Positions 26,851 through 36,369 of a stretch of DNA of 64,000 nt are shown piece after piece. Origin of the DNA: Bacteroidota bacterium. GTDB taxonomy: Bacteria > Bacteroidota > Bacteroidia > NS11-12g > UBA9320. The stretch spans positions 62,001-126,000 of the forward strand of contig NVWV01000004.1 of NCBI GenBank assembly GCA_002746305.1. Reading direction: 5' to 3'. A program made the position numbers and the translations under genes. The notes beneath the pieces are model-generated. The model ran no database searches. It had not been told where the DNA came from and worked only from the letters and a program-made list of their open reading frames with translations. The stretch's first letter is position 1, and each line of letters opens with the position of its first letter.

Positions 26851-26879
26851 TTGGCATAGAGTATGATGATATAGGTTTG
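26851..26879 (+). promoter_or_regulatory. Promoter of groES-groEL (TTG-N18-TAGGTTTG)
   Basis: A -33 TTG at 26851-26853 and an exact -7 box TAGGTTTG at 26872-26879 are separated by 18 nt, matching the Bacteroidota housekeeping promoter. The box lies 24 nt before the groES ATG. No CIRCE-type dyad is present, so HrcA control is not indicated. Confidence 0.75.
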
Positions 26880-26903
26880 TAACAATAAAATTTAACAATT
26901 AAA

Positions 26904-27173
26904 ATGAACATAAAACCATTATCAGACAGAGTATTGGTAGAACCAGCGGCAGCAGAAACTAAGACTGCAGGTGGTATCTACATTCCAGACACTGCAAAAG
27001 AAAAACCTCAAAAAGGAACTGTAATAGCTGTAGGCCCAGGAAAAAAGGATGAACCTACCACAGTAAAAAAAGGTGACGTTGTACTTTATGGAAAGTATAG
27101 TGGAACTGAGTTGGCAGTAGATGGCAAAGACTTATTAATAATGAGAGAGTCAGATATTCTGGCAATCGTTTAA
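26904..27173 (+). CDS. groES: Co-chaperonin GroES
   Basis: This 89-residue protein forms the heptameric lid of the GroEL folding chamber. It starts [15 protein letters not shown] and shows the mobile loop region [18 protein letters not shown] with the GGI contact to GroEL near residue 24-26. It ends with the conserved [18 protein letters not shown]. Length is a little under the usual 92-97 residues but complete. It sits 34 bp upstream of groEL under one promoter. Confidence 0.97.
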   Translation: MNIKPLSDRVLVEPAAAETKTAGGIYIPDTAKEKPQKGTVIAVGPGKKDEPTTVKKGDVVLYGKYSGTELAVDGKDLLIMRESDILAIV

Positions 27174-27195
27174 TCTTTTTTTTATATAGAAATAA

Positions 27196-28842
<1,647 letters not shown>

Positions 28843-28910
28843 GACATTCACCGTCAAATACATCTTAACCTTAGTCCTTGGATTAAGAGAGGAGTTGTCT
28901 ATAAAAGAAC

Positions 28911-28944
28911 AAAAGGGTTGTTGCTATTGCAACAACCCTTTTTT
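28911..28944 (+). terminator. Rho-independent terminator of groES-groEL
   Basis: A perfect 14-bp stem (AAAAGGGTTGTTGC / GCAACAACCCTTTT) with a 4-nt TATT loop and a T run lies 68 bp after groEL. Confidence 0.92.
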
Positions 28945-29004
28945 GTATACAAGTTTTGGTTTTTAAGTCACTAAAAATGGATTGTTCAAAGAAGAAGACC
29001 ATAT

Positions 29005-29035
29005 AAATAAAAACCTCTTACCTAAGGCGAGAGGT
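29005..29035 (-). terminator. Rho-independent terminator of the DUF6249 gene
   Basis: On the minus strand ACCTCT and AGAGGT pair around an 11-nt loop, which itself can form a 3-bp CCT/AGG stem. The hairpin is followed by TTTTTATTT. It lies 55 bp past the stop of the leftward DUF6249 gene. Confidence 0.7.
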
Positions 29036-29089
29036 CGTATTTGGATTCGAACAACGCTAAAAGCTAAAGTGAATATTCCAACTCCAATC

Positions 29090-29464
29090 TCATTCTTCTT
29101 CTTTAGTGGAGTTATTATCCTGTTTTGAAACTAAGTTCATAGTTATTTTAAATCCAATGAAAAGAGCTATACCACCAAAGATTAGGACGCTTGAAGGATA
29201 GGCAATATCCTCTTTAACACCACTCAGTTCTAATAGCCCACCAACTAGAATTGCAATACCAACACCGATGGCTAAGAGGCCGGCATTGAGCAGTAGAATG
29301 GTAATAAAAGAAACTTTTTGATAGTCTGTTTGAAAAATTTTGGGATTAATACCCTTTTCTATCATTGCTAGACGCTCTCTATTGCGACTGGTAAAGAATA
29401 AGTAGCAAATTCCAAAAATGGTAGTGAAAAAAGTGATTGGGACTAAAATTTCTGTGATCATCAT
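29090..29464 (-). CDS. DUF6249-type membrane protein, locus 1
   Basis: This 124-residue inner-membrane protein has a first helix at ~4-26, the cytoplasmic motif ERLAMIEKGINP (~30-41), then two more helices (~55-78 and ~92-113) and a charged C-terminus. The helix plus MIEKGI motif is typical of DUF6249 proteins of Bacteroidota, whose function is unknown. It is divergent from an ECF sigma factor gene, and both are preceded by the same ECF-type promoter elements in mirror image, so it is probably a target of that sigma factor. Two consecutive ATGs at 29464 and 29461 could each be the start. A paralogue occurs in the second sigma locus at 55747. Confidence 0.75.
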   Translation of the reverse strand: MMITEILVPITFFTTIFGICYLFFTSRNRERLAMIEKGINPKIFQTDYQKVSFITILLLNAGLLAIGVGIAILVGGLLELSGVKEDIAYPSSVLIFGGIALFIGFKITMNLVSKQDNNSTKEEE

Positions 29465-29495
29465 GGTGTTTTTATTTTTGTTTATTTGTATCTAT

Positions 29496-29522
29496 GACGA
29501 GTGCATCTGCAAGGCGGTTACA
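29496..29522 (-). promoter_or_regulatory. ECF-sigma-type promoter for the DUF6249 gene (TGTAACC-N16-CGTC)
   Basis: On the minus strand a -35-like TGTAACC (29516-29522) is followed after exactly 16 nt by a -10-like CGTC (29496-29499). An AAC-containing -35 and CGTC -10 at this spacing are hallmarks of ECF promoters. It ends 31 nt before the first ATG of the DUF6249 gene. Confidence 0.7.
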
Positions 29523-29546
29523 TTTTTAAATAAATATTTTTTAATG

Positions 29547-29573
29547 TGTAACCAAAGTAGGTTGAGTATCGTC
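29547..29573 (+). promoter_or_regulatory. ECF-sigma-type promoter for the sigma factor gene (TGTAACC-N16-CGTC)
   Basis: The same TGTAACC (29547-29553), 16-nt spacer and CGTC (29570-29573) occur on the plus strand, 13 nt before the ATG of the ECF sigma gene at 29587. With the mirrored copy at 29496-29522 it forms a divergent pair, suggesting autoregulation by the encoded sigma factor. Confidence 0.7.
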
Positions 29574-29586
29574 AAATATCATGTAA

Positions 29587-30153
29587 ATGAATAACCAACA
29601 AGAAAAGCGTTGCATTCAAGCGACTCTCTTAGGAGATATGTCAGCATTTGCAAAGTTGGTTGAGGCTTATAAAGATTATGTCTTTACTTTAACAATGAGA
29701 ATTGTATCTAATAGAGAAATCGCAGAGGAGTTAGCACAAGATACCTTTTTGAAAGCGTATAACTCATTAAATACATTCAAAGCGGAGTCTAAATTTACCA
29801 CTTGGCTTTATCGTATAGCATATAACACTTCATTAGACTACATTAAGAAAAGTAAAATACAATTTGAAGAAATCGAAGAGGCATCGCTATTAAGTTCAGG
29901 AGAGAACAATACACTTGATCATTTGATAGATAAAGAGAGAAGAGAAATGTTAGAGAGAATTATTAGTGAACTGCCAAATGTAGATTCAGTAATTCTATCA
30001 TTGTACTACTTTGATGAAAAATCAGTAAAAGAGATAGGTGAGATTGTCAACTTAAAGTCCAACACCATTAAGCAAAGATTACATCGAGCTAGAAAAATTC
30101 TAGCAACAAAATTAACTACACAAAATATAACCTTAGAAACAAATGGGAGATAA
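29587..30153 (+). CDS. ECF-family RNA polymerase sigma factor, locus 1
   Basis: This 188-residue sigma-70-family factor has region 2 (residues ~20-90) with AFAKLVEAYKDYVFTLTMRI, EELAQDTFLKAYNSL and the -10 recognition part FTTWLYRIAYNTSLDYIKK. Region 4 (~130-178) ends with the helix-turn-helix SVKEIGEIVNLKSNTIKQRLHRARKIL. Region 1 and region 3 are missing, which defines the ECF group. It is followed by an overlapping small two-helix membrane protein gene, the usual place of an anti-sigma factor. The region upstream contains a matching ECF-type promoter. Confidence 0.92.
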   Translation: MNNQQEKRCIQATLLGDMSAFAKLVEAYKDYVFTLTMRIVSNREIAEELAQDTFLKAYNSLNTFKAESKFTTWLYRIAYNTSLDYIKKSKIQFEEIEEASLLSSGENNTLDHLIDKERREMLERIISELPNVDSVILSLYYFDEKSVKEIGEIVNLKSNTIKQRLHRARKILATKLTTQNITLETNGR

Positions 30154-30523
30154 GCAGGATATCGATGAGGTTTTAAACAACTTCTTTAAAGGCACGGGTT
30201 TAGAAAATACATCACCGGATTTTACCATGGAATTAATGCAAAAACTAACAGTTGCAACAACTCCTTTAGTTTATAAACCTTTAATTACTCGTAAGACTTG
30301 GTATATCATTCTGATAGTTGCTCTGGTCATTTTTTTTGCTACTGCAATGGGAGCATATAGCTCAGAATTGAGTGCTACAATGAGTCACATTAACTTAGAC
30401 TTATCAATACTAAATAGCTTGTCGGATATTGTTTCACTGGCAATAGTGGCTCTATTTATTCTTGTATTAGCTCAAATTACATTTATTACAAAAATTCTTC
30501 AGAATAAAATAAGATATTCCTAA
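30143..30523 (+). CDS. Small two-helix membrane protein, likely anti-sigma factor, locus 1
   Basis: This 126-residue protein has a ~50-residue cytoplasmic N-terminus with SPDFTMELMQKL, a pattern resembling the 'p.dF...vm..i' segment of anti-sigma-like proteins in Bacteroidota. Two transmembrane helices follow (~51-72 and ~94-118), and the C-terminus is short and basic. The ATG lies 11 bp inside the sigma gene, so the two are translationally coupled. No zinc-binding anti-sigma (ZAS) His/Cys motif is present, so the anti-sigma role is inferred from position and topology only. Confidence 0.65.
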   Translation: MGDKQDIDEVLNNFFKGTGLENTSPDFTMELMQKLTVATTPLVYKPLITRKTWYIILIVALVIFFATAMGAYSSELSATMSHINLDLSILNSLSDIVSLAIVALFILVLAQITFITKILQNKIRYS

Positions 30524-30532
30524 TAACACCAA

Positions 30533-31012
30533 TTATTTTAGAGCTAGGACAATGTCATCCTCAATCTTATCAGGGGTTGTTGTTGGAGCATACCGTTTGA
30601 CAACTTTCCCTTTGGAGTCTATTAAGAATTTAGTGAAATTCCATTTGATTCTGGAAGTTGGGAAACCTCCTTTTTCTTTTTTTAGAAATTTGAAAATAGG
30701 GTGGGTATTTTTACCATTAACATAGGCTCTTTCAGTGAGCTGAAAAGTGACACCATGGTTGATTCTGCAAGCTTCTACAATAGTATCATTTGTTTCAGGT
30801 TCTTGACTGGCAAACTGATTGCAAGGAAATCCAAGAACCACTAAACCGCTTTCCTTATAATCTTGGTATAGTTTTTCTAATCCGTCAAATTGTGGAGTTA
30901 GCCCGCATTTAGTAGCAGTATTCACTATCAAAACAGGCTTTCCTTCAAAATCCGCCATACTAATTTCCTGTCCTGCAGGAGTCTTAGCTTTTAAATTATA
31001 AAAATCACTCAT
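30533..31012 (-). CDS. Glutathione peroxidase family thiol peroxidase (Cys type)
   Basis: This 159-residue thioredoxin-fold peroxidase reduces hydroperoxides. The peroxidatic Cys36 lies in NTATKCGLTPQ. The conserved GFPCNQFASQEP (~80-91) holds the Gln of the catalytic tetrad and a possible resolving Cys, and IKWNFTKFLI (~130-139) holds the Trp and Asn. Cys in place of Sec implies that the electron donor is probably thioredoxin. No signal peptide is present. It is convergent with the anti-sigma-like gene, 9 bp away, and is monocistronic. Confidence 0.92.
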   Translation of the reverse strand: MSDFYNLKAKTPAGQEISMADFEGKPVLIVNTATKCGLTPQFDGLEKLYQDYKESGLVVLGFPCNQFASQEPETNDTIVEACRINHGVTFQLTERAYVNGKNTHPIFKFLKKEKGGFPTSRIKWNFTKFLIDSKGKVVKRYAPTTTPDKIEDDIVLALK

Positions 31013-31194
31013 TTGTATTTTAGATATTTTGATTGGATGTTTTTAAACTTAGAAAATAAGATTTTGTAATCTGGGCTCTAGAAAAATATAGTGTAAGTCC
31101 CTTATTATCATTATTTAAGCTTGATACAAAACTAAGTCAGTAGGACCTTTATAGTAAATCAAAAAAGTAAATAAAGAAATAACTAAAGACTATA

Positions 31195-31398
31195 TTAATC
31201 CTCTTCCAGTACATTCTTGACTCTTCCAACCTCACCAGTTTCTAGCATTACTTTAATGCCATGTGGGTGTTGTGGTGATTTAGTCAGTATTTTCTTGACA
31301 AATCCATCGGTGAGCTCACCTGAACGCTGATGCTGTTTTTGGACTATTTCTACTTCGGAGCCTATAGTGATATTTTTACGTAATTCTCCAGTAAGCAT
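31195..31398 (-). CDS. YwbE family protein
   Basis: This 67-residue protein matches the small YwbE family: GSEVEIVQKQHQRSGELTDG followed by VKKILTKSPQHPHGIKVMLE and GEVGRVKNVL. The KOW-like beta pattern and the Gly residues suggest a small barrel that may bind RNA, but the family has no confirmed function. It lies 3 bp downstream of the acyl-ACP desaturase gene and is probably cotranscribed with it. Confidence 0.85.
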   Translation of the reverse strand: MLTGELRKNITIGSEVEIVQKQHQRSGELTDGFVKKILTKSPQHPHGIKVMLETGEVGRVKNVLEED

Positions 31399-31401
31399 AA
31401 A

Positions 31402-32400
31402 TTACCCTTGTACAGGTCCAATCCACTTAAATTCATACTCCTTTTCAGGTTGTGCCATTCGGTCAGTAACACGTTGAAGTCTTCCTGGAAGTGTCATTAG
31501 ATAATCTCTTGCTTTTTCACCAGCAGCATTTAAATCAGAGATATGATCAATATTCCAATCCTTTACCAATGAACTTAAAATGTCAATATAATCTTGAGCA
31601 GTGTATACTTTTGTCCGTTGGGCGGCATCGCTAAAGTGAGACCATAGTTCCCCTACTTTATCCCCACTTTGACGCATGAAATGTGCAGGCATTACAATTT
31701 TACGTCGCATCATATCTTCAAAGGCCGTCATCATTTGACTTGGGTCTAATTCAAAAATACGTTTGACAAAGGCAGAATATGCCGTAGCATGTCGAGCTTC
31801 ATCTGCTGCTATTATGCCATTTATTTTTGCAAGAAGTGAGTTTCCGGTCTGTTTAACTAAAGTAGCAACTCGACGGTGAGATACGTTCGTGGCCTGCTCC
31901 TGGAAGCTAGTGTATACAAAGTTTTTATAAGGATCTTTATCTGTACCTATATCAAATCCATCGCTTATGAGATGCTGAGTTGTAATTTCCATTTCACGCA
32001 TATCCACTCTACCACATAAGTACAAGTACTTGTTTAATAAATCTCCATGACGGTTTTCTTCTGCTGTCCATCCACGTACCCATTTGCTCCATCCATTTGG
32101 TTCGCCATTATTGTATTGTTGGTTTACACCTTCTACATCCATTAGCCAGCTTTCATAAGTAGGTAGGGCTTCTTCCGTAATAGTATCTCCAATGAGAACG
32201 GTAAGCAAATCGTAATCCATGTCTTTGGCTAATTCTTGAATTTCCTTTACCTCATCCATAAACTCAGGGTTTCTTGAATCAGGTAAAAGATCTGAAGGTT
32301 GCCAGTTACTGTCTATGGGTTTTAGGTATTTAGCAAGTAAGTCATCCATAGATTTTCCAATGGTGGACATTACTTCTAATCTTAAATCGTGTAAGCTCAT
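31402..32400 (-). CDS. Acyl-[acyl-carrier-protein] desaturase
   Basis: This 332-residue soluble di-iron enzyme puts a double bond into acyl-ACP, giving unsaturated fatty acids for membrane lipids. The two iron-ligand motifs are EENRH (114-118) and DEARH (200-204), spaced as in plant stearoyl-ACP desaturase. Other family motifs include WTAEENRHGDLL and the QEQATNVSH segment. Length fits bacterial members. Electrons would come from ferredoxin or a flavodoxin. It is the first gene of a pair with ywbE and has a -7 box 8 nt before its ATG. Confidence 0.92.
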   Translation of the reverse strand: MSLHDLRLEVMSTIGKSMDDLLAKYLKPIDSNWQPSDLLPDSRNPEFMDEVKEIQELAKDMDYDLLTVLIGDTITEEALPTYESWLMDVEGVNQQYNNGEPNGWSKWVRGWTAEENRHGDLLNKYLYLCGRVDMREMEITTQHLISDGFDIGTDKDPYKNFVYTSFQEQATNVSHRRVATLVKQTGNSLLAKINGIIAADEARHATAYSAFVKRIFELDPSQMMTAFEDMMRRKIVMPAHFMRQSGDKVGELWSHFSDAAQRTKVYTAQDYIDILSSLVKDWNIDHISDLNAAGEKARDYLMTLPGRLQRVTDRMAQPEKEYEFKWIGPVQG

Positions 32401-32408
32401 TTAGAATG

Positions 32409-32416
32409 CAAAAATA
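32409..32416 (-). promoter_or_regulatory. -7 box TATTTTTG for the desaturase gene
   Basis: An exact TAnnTTTG on the minus strand ends 8 nt before the desaturase ATG. No clear -33 element is seen. It faces a divergent -7 box at 32495. Confidence 0.55.
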
Positions 32417-32494
32417 AGCTATTACAAGTCGTTTACTTTATGATATCTATCAAATTAGTCGCAAGGAAGTAGAGTGTCAAATCTGTTTATATCC

Positions 32495-32502
32495 TACATT
32501 TG
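32495..32502 (+). promoter_or_regulatory. -7 box TACATTTG for the DEAD-box helicase gene
   Basis: An exact TAnnTTTG ends 9 nt before the ATG at 32512. It overlaps the TTG at 32500 that would otherwise be the most upstream start, so ATG 32512 is preferred. Confidence 0.6.
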
Positions 32503-32511
32503 CCACAGCCA

Positions 32512-33744
32512 ATGAAATTTGAAGATTACCGACTATCCAAAGAAGTAAAACGAAATTTGTATGATATGGCGTTTAGACGTCCTACTGATATACAATTTAA
32601 GTGTATTCCCCATATTCAAAGAGGGGAGGATCTATTGGCCATTGCACAAACAGGAACAGGTAAGACAGCGGCCTTTGCTATACCTATTATTGATAAAATT
32701 CAACAGATTAAGTACAAGGCCTTTGAGAAAGGAAGTTTAATACGTGCCATTGTCATGGCTCCTACTCGAGAGCTTGCTCAGCAGATTACTCAAGTGTTCA
32801 ATCAAATTGGTAAGCACACTAAGGTGAAGGCTCTATGTGTTTATGGTGGAGTAGAGCAAGACCACCAAATTAATAAGTTGTTGGAGGGAATGGATATAAT
32901 AGTCAGTACTCCTGGACGTCTTTTTGATTTAGTAAGTCAAGGCTATTTAAAGTTGAATAAAGTAGAAATACTGGTTCTTGATGAGGCTGATCATATGTTG
33001 GATTTGGGTTTTGCAAAGGATATAGATGATTTGGTTAACAAAATACCAGGAAGACGACAAACACTTTTCTTCTCAGCGACCATTAGTAAGAAGATTAAGC
33101 AACAAGCTTATAAAATGGTAAGCAGTGCAGCCATACGAATTCAAATATCACCTAAAGATCCTGTAAGCAAGAATGTAGATCACCAGATAGTCTTTGTAGA
33201 AATGGATGACAAACGTTTTTTCCTACAACGACTTATCAATGAAAATGAGGATTTGAAATTTTTGGTATTTGTACGTACAAAGGTGCGTGCAGAACGAGTG
33301 AAATCGGCCCTGGGCCGTATGGACATAGATACACTTACACTTCATGGGGATGTAGAACAATCAGAACGAGAAACAAACTTACAAGCATTTAGAACAAGTG
33401 CATGTAAGATTCTAATCGCTACTGATGTATCAGCAAGAGGGATAGACATAGAAGGTGTGGATTATGTAATCAACTATGACATACCTGAAGTGCCAGAAAA
33501 CTACGTACACAGGGTAGGAAGAACGGGTAGGGGGAGAGCCAAAGGAAAAGCCATTTCCTTCTGTGCTAAGTCAGAAAAAGAGTTAGTAGAAACCATAGAA
33601 GAATATACAACGGTACCTATTACTAGAGCAACAGTAACCAAAGCTGAATATGCCAATACTATAGAGCTTGCAGAAGATGGTAAGGATAATTGGAAGGCTC
33701 TTATGGAATTAAAGGTAAAGAAGCCGAAGAAAAAAAGGAAGTAA
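32512..33744 (+). CDS. DEAD-box ATP-dependent RNA helicase (RhlE/DbpA-like)
   Basis: This 410-residue protein has all core helicase motifs: Q-motif RRPTDIQ (22-28), motif I AQTGTGKT (45-52), Ia PTRELAQQ, II DEAD (~155-158), III SAT, V TDVSARGID and VI HRVGRTGRG. It unwinds short RNA duplexes in ribosome assembly or mRNA decay. The C-terminal tail is short and very basic (KKPKKKRK), typical of RNA-binding tails. An in-frame TTG at 32500 is rejected because it lies in the promoter box. It is monocistronic and ends at a bidirectional terminator. Confidence 0.93.
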   Translation: MKFEDYRLSKEVKRNLYDMAFRRPTDIQFKCIPHIQRGEDLLAIAQTGTGKTAAFAIPIIDKIQQIKYKAFEKGSLIRAIVMAPTRELAQQITQVFNQIGKHTKVKALCVYGGVEQDHQINKLLEGMDIIVSTPGRLFDLVSQGYLKLNKVEILVLDEADHMLDLGFAKDIDDLVNKIPGRRQTLFFSATISKKIKQQAYKMVSSAAIRIQISPKDPVSKNVDHQIVFVEMDDKRFFLQRLINENEDLKFLVFVRTKVRAERVKSALGRMDIDTLTLHGDVEQSERETNLQAFRTSACKILIATDVSARGIDIEGVDYVINYDIPEVPENYVHRVGRTGRGRAKGKAISFCAKSEKELVETIEEYTTVPITRATVTKAEYANTIELAEDGKDNWKALMELKVKKPKKKRK

Positions 33745-33762
33745 TTAGAGCCTAAGGGGTAT

Positions 33763-33798
33763 AAAAAAAGCACTTGATTCTATCAAGTGCTTTTTTTT
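33763..33798. terminator. Bidirectional terminator between convergent helicase and LamG genes
   Basis: A 15-bp stem made of an A run plus GCACTTGA, its complement TCAAGTGC plus a T run, and a 5-nt loop lies between two convergent genes. A/T tracts on both sides allow termination in each direction. Confidence 0.9.
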
Positions 33799-33811
33799 GT
33801 AATAGATTAAA

Positions 33812-34849
33812 TTATTTATTAATTATACTTGCTTTGAGGGCAAAGGATTTTCCTGATGCAGAATGAAGTTTTACATGATACATACCCAATGCAAGACGTT
33901 GTAAATCCTCGATCTTATTATTAACAACGGGGGTAGATAGAATAAGTCTACCGTTAATATCATAAAATTCAGCAATTGTAATATTCTCCTTACTTTCAAT
34001 AGTTAGGGTTCCATATACTGGATTTGGATAAGCCTTAAGCTGGGTATTATAAGAAACAAAATCAATACCTGCCGAAGAGTAACATTGTGCTACTGAGTAT
34101 TGAGGACTGCTTGTGCCAACTCCCACAGAGGTTCCTGAAAATTTAGAAGAGTTAGTAGCATCGTTGCTCACTGTCTGACCAGTTCCTGCATTGACAGCAT
34201 CAAATGAGTAGAATATTTGTAGATAACTTGTGCTACTAGTAATTCCATTGTTGTAGTGATCTAAAACTTGAGTACTAGTTAGAGCAGTATTGAATAATCC
34301 AAAGTTATTTATTCCTCCTTTGAAGTAACTTAATACGCCTGAGTGATTTTCATATGCTCCTACTTTAAAATTATTGTAACTCGGAGAGACTGAAGAAACA
34401 GAAAACCCATTGTTACTGCTTGTCATTTCACTTCCATTTACATAGATATGAGTCTCCTGAGGAGCTTTAAAGGTATAAACAATATGATAGCAAGAATTGT
34501 AATCAATAGCTATGGAGTCATTGGTAGTTGCATTTAAGGCATTATTACAGTTTCCATTGTCATTTATTGAAAAACCAAGAGTACTATTAGTTGATAATTG
34601 AGCATTAAAACTGTGATCTGCCCCGTTACATATTCCATATTGAACAATGGGTTGTAAAATACCTGATGTGTCAAACTTGACCCAAGATTCCACGCTAAAT
34701 TCTGTAGTGATGGAGGGTTGAGAGCTAGATGTGTTTAAATTAACATAGTCAGTGTTACCATTAAGAATCAGTGACAAATCGGTAGACTGAGCGTGTAAAC
34801 TAGAAAAGAACAGACTTGCGAGAATTATAATAAATATTTTATTTTTCAT
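33812..34849 (-). CDS. Secreted LamG-type lectin-fold protein with T9SS type A sorting domain
   Basis: This 345-residue protein has a signal peptide ending SLHAQ (~21). Residues ~23-215 form a LamG/concanavalin A-like jelly roll, with LNGNTDYVNLN, TTEFSVESWVKFD, YHIVYTFKAPQETHIYVNG and FKVGAYENHSG. The C-terminal ~75 residues are a T9SS type A sorting domain (LKAYPNPVYGTLTIES, EFYDINGRLIL, LALGMYHVKL). The likely role is glycan binding at the cell surface or after release, with no enzyme motif visible. It lies just downstream of the act operon terminator, and its -7 box abuts that terminator. Confidence 0.87.
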   Translation of the reverse strand: MKNKIFIIILASLFFSSLHAQSTDLSLILNGNTDYVNLNTSSSQPSITTEFSVESWVKFDTSGILQPIVQYGICNGADHSFNAQLSTNSTLGFSINDNGNCNNALNATTNDSIAIDYNSCYHIVYTFKAPQETHIYVNGSEMTSSNNGFSVSSVSPSYNNFKVGAYENHSGVLSYFKGGINNFGLFNTALTSTQVLDHYNNGITSSTSYLQIFYSFDAVNAGTGQTVSNDATNSSKFSGTSVGVGTSSPQYSVAQCYSSAGIDFVSYNTQLKAYPNPVYGTLTIESKENITIAEFYDINGRLILSTPVVNNKIEDLQRLALGMYHVKLHSASGKSFALKASIINK

Positions 34850-34856
34850 AATGCCA

Positions 34857-34864
34857 CAAAACTA
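34857..34864 (-). promoter_or_regulatory. -7 box TAGTTTTG for the LamG protein gene
   Basis: An exact TAnnTTTG on the minus strand ends 7 nt before the ATG. Its first base is the last T of the act operon terminator tract, so the -33 region falls inside the terminator hairpin. Confidence 0.55.
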
Positions 34865-34897
34865 AAAAAATCCCATAAACATTGCTTACGGGATTTT
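34864..34897 (-). terminator. Terminator of the actABCDEF operon
   Basis: On the minus strand AAAATCCC and GGGATTTT pair, extended by TAA/TTA after one mismatch, with a 7-nt loop. A run of seven T follows. It lies 21 bp after the actF stop. Confidence 0.8.
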
Positions 34898-34917
34898 CTA
34901 ATTTACTTATAAATCTT

Positions 34918-36354
34918 TTATGGTCCTACATCATGGTTCACAGATTCTAAGAAATACGGATGGTTTACCGGATACATATTAGCTCTACTCAATGAGTTAA
35001 GAACGGTATAAATGAATATTCCTGCAAAAGCCATAGTTGTCCCAATTTCCAACATGCCAATATCAGATTTAACTCCAACTGCACCTGGCATAATTAGAAG
35101 ATACATATCAACCCAATGACCAATTAGAATTATAGCTGCTGCTAGTAACAAGACTTGTGGAGCACGTTTTGCATTACGCATCATCAAGACTAAGAACGGA
35201 GCTAAGAAGCACATAAATAGATTAATGAAGAATAATGGCTTGAACTGATCTGTGAGTCTTGCATCGAAATATATAGTTTCTTCAGGTAGGTTGGTATACC
35301 AAATAAGTAACCACTGACTTAGGAAGATATAACCCCAAAAGAGACAGAATGCAAACATAAACTTGCCTAAATCGTGAACTACCTCATCAGATACCATTTC
35401 CATATACCCCTTGGATTTAAGGTATTGAAGAATAAGCATCATTACAGATAATGAAGTCACAAATGAGATAGCGAAGTTGTAAATGGAGAACATAGTTGAA
35501 TACCAATGAGCATCAATACTCATTATAATTAACCATGATAACGCAGAGAAAGAGAATGCAAAGAAGAAGATAAATCCTGCTGACCATCGAGAAGAGTTCC
35601 TAAACATACTCAGACCTTCCGTTTCGTCTTCTGCTTTACTATTACTTCTAAGTTTCCAACGTATACCTATCCAAACCAATAGAACAAAAGGGATAAAGAA
35701 GAATATAGATCCATTGTTCAATAACCAGCTTTTACTTTCCAAAATGGTGTCATATCCGGGAGAACCAGGATTACCAGCATCGGCACTATTGAAGTACTGT
35801 GACCAATGGTATAAAGTATCTTTAGCTCCCCATAAAATACCTACAAGTAAGATTGATCCTATTATAAGATAGCTACTTTGAGCTTCCATGATACGTTTAA
35901 GCATAACAGCCCAACCAGCATTTGCAACGTAATTAACTGCAATAAAGAATATTGCCCCTACTGCAAACAACCAAAAATAGTAACTGTTCAATAGGAGATT
36001 AGCCCAAACTCTTGACATCCAAGTGGGGCCGTGAGAATCTGTGTGTGTATCTACTTCTGAATGCTTCTCTGAAGCATGAGCATCCTGAGTTTCTTCGGAG
36101 TGAGTACCTCCATGTCCGTCATCATGCTGAGCTAATGTTGCATGGTGATCTTCATGAGCTTCTTCTGCGTGAGCATCACTTTCAGAGGAAGTTTCTACCT
36201 TGTCTATGGGGTCATCCCAATGTTCTTGAACATCCATAGCTCCAACAATAGCAAGTATTGTTCCAACTACAAATAATCCAATAGCAACTAATTTGGCTCT
36301 TCCAGTGAACTCAAATTTTTCTTGTTTAACTTCTTTAATTATATGGTGTCCCAT
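34918..36354 (-). CDS. actF: Alternative complex III membrane subunit ActF
   Basis: This 478-residue polytopic protein of about ten helices is the second NrfD-like quinol subunit family member of alternative complex III (quinol:cytochrome c/acceptor oxidoreductase). Helices include residues ~20-40 and a long series from ~130. Between the first and second helix, residues ~55-112 form a strongly His- and Asp/Glu-rich hydrophilic stretch with many HE, HH and HD pairs. This is longer than expected for a simple loop and may bind metal ions. It is the last gene of the operon, 15 bp after actE. No cytochrome oxidase genes follow. Confidence 0.9.
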   Translation of the reverse strand: MGHHIIKEVKQEKFEFTGRAKLVAIGLFVVGTILAIVGAMDVQEHWDDPIDKVETSSESDAHAEEAHEDHHATLAQHDDGHGGTHSEETQDAHASEKHSEVDTHTDSHGPTWMSRVWANLLLNSYYFWLFAVGAIFFIAVNYVANAGWAVMLKRIMEAQSSYLIIGSILLVGILWGAKDTLYHWSQYFNSADAGNPGSPGYDTILESKSWLLNNGSIFFFIPFVLLVWIGIRWKLRSNSKAEDETEGLSMFRNSSRWSAGFIFFFAFSFSALSWLIIMSIDAHWYSTMFSIYNFAISFVTSLSVMMLILQYLKSKGYMEMVSDEVVHDLGKFMFAFCLFWGYIFLSQWLLIWYTNLPEETIYFDARLTDQFKPLFFINLFMCFLAPFLVLMMRNAKRAPQVLLLAAAIILIGHWVDMYLLIMPGAVGVKSDIGMLEIGTTMAFAGIFIYTVLNSLSRANMYPVNHPYFLESVNHDVGP

Positions 36355-36369
36355 TTTTATAAAACTCGT

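Noticed and set aside
26755..26903. CIRCE element or other heat-shock operator before groES.
   Set aside because: No TTAGCACTC-type dyad is present; only the TTG-N18-TAGGTTTG promoter is clear.
29013..29062. tRNA-like sequence (GGATTCGAAC next to a small stem).
   Set aside because: The T-arm stem does not pair, there is no acceptor stem or anticodon arm, and the region is better explained as the minus-strand terminator of the DUF6249 gene.
32500..32511. TTG start for the DEAD-box helicase.
   Set aside because: The TTG lies inside the TACATTTG -7 box; ATG 32512 starts the conserved sequence.
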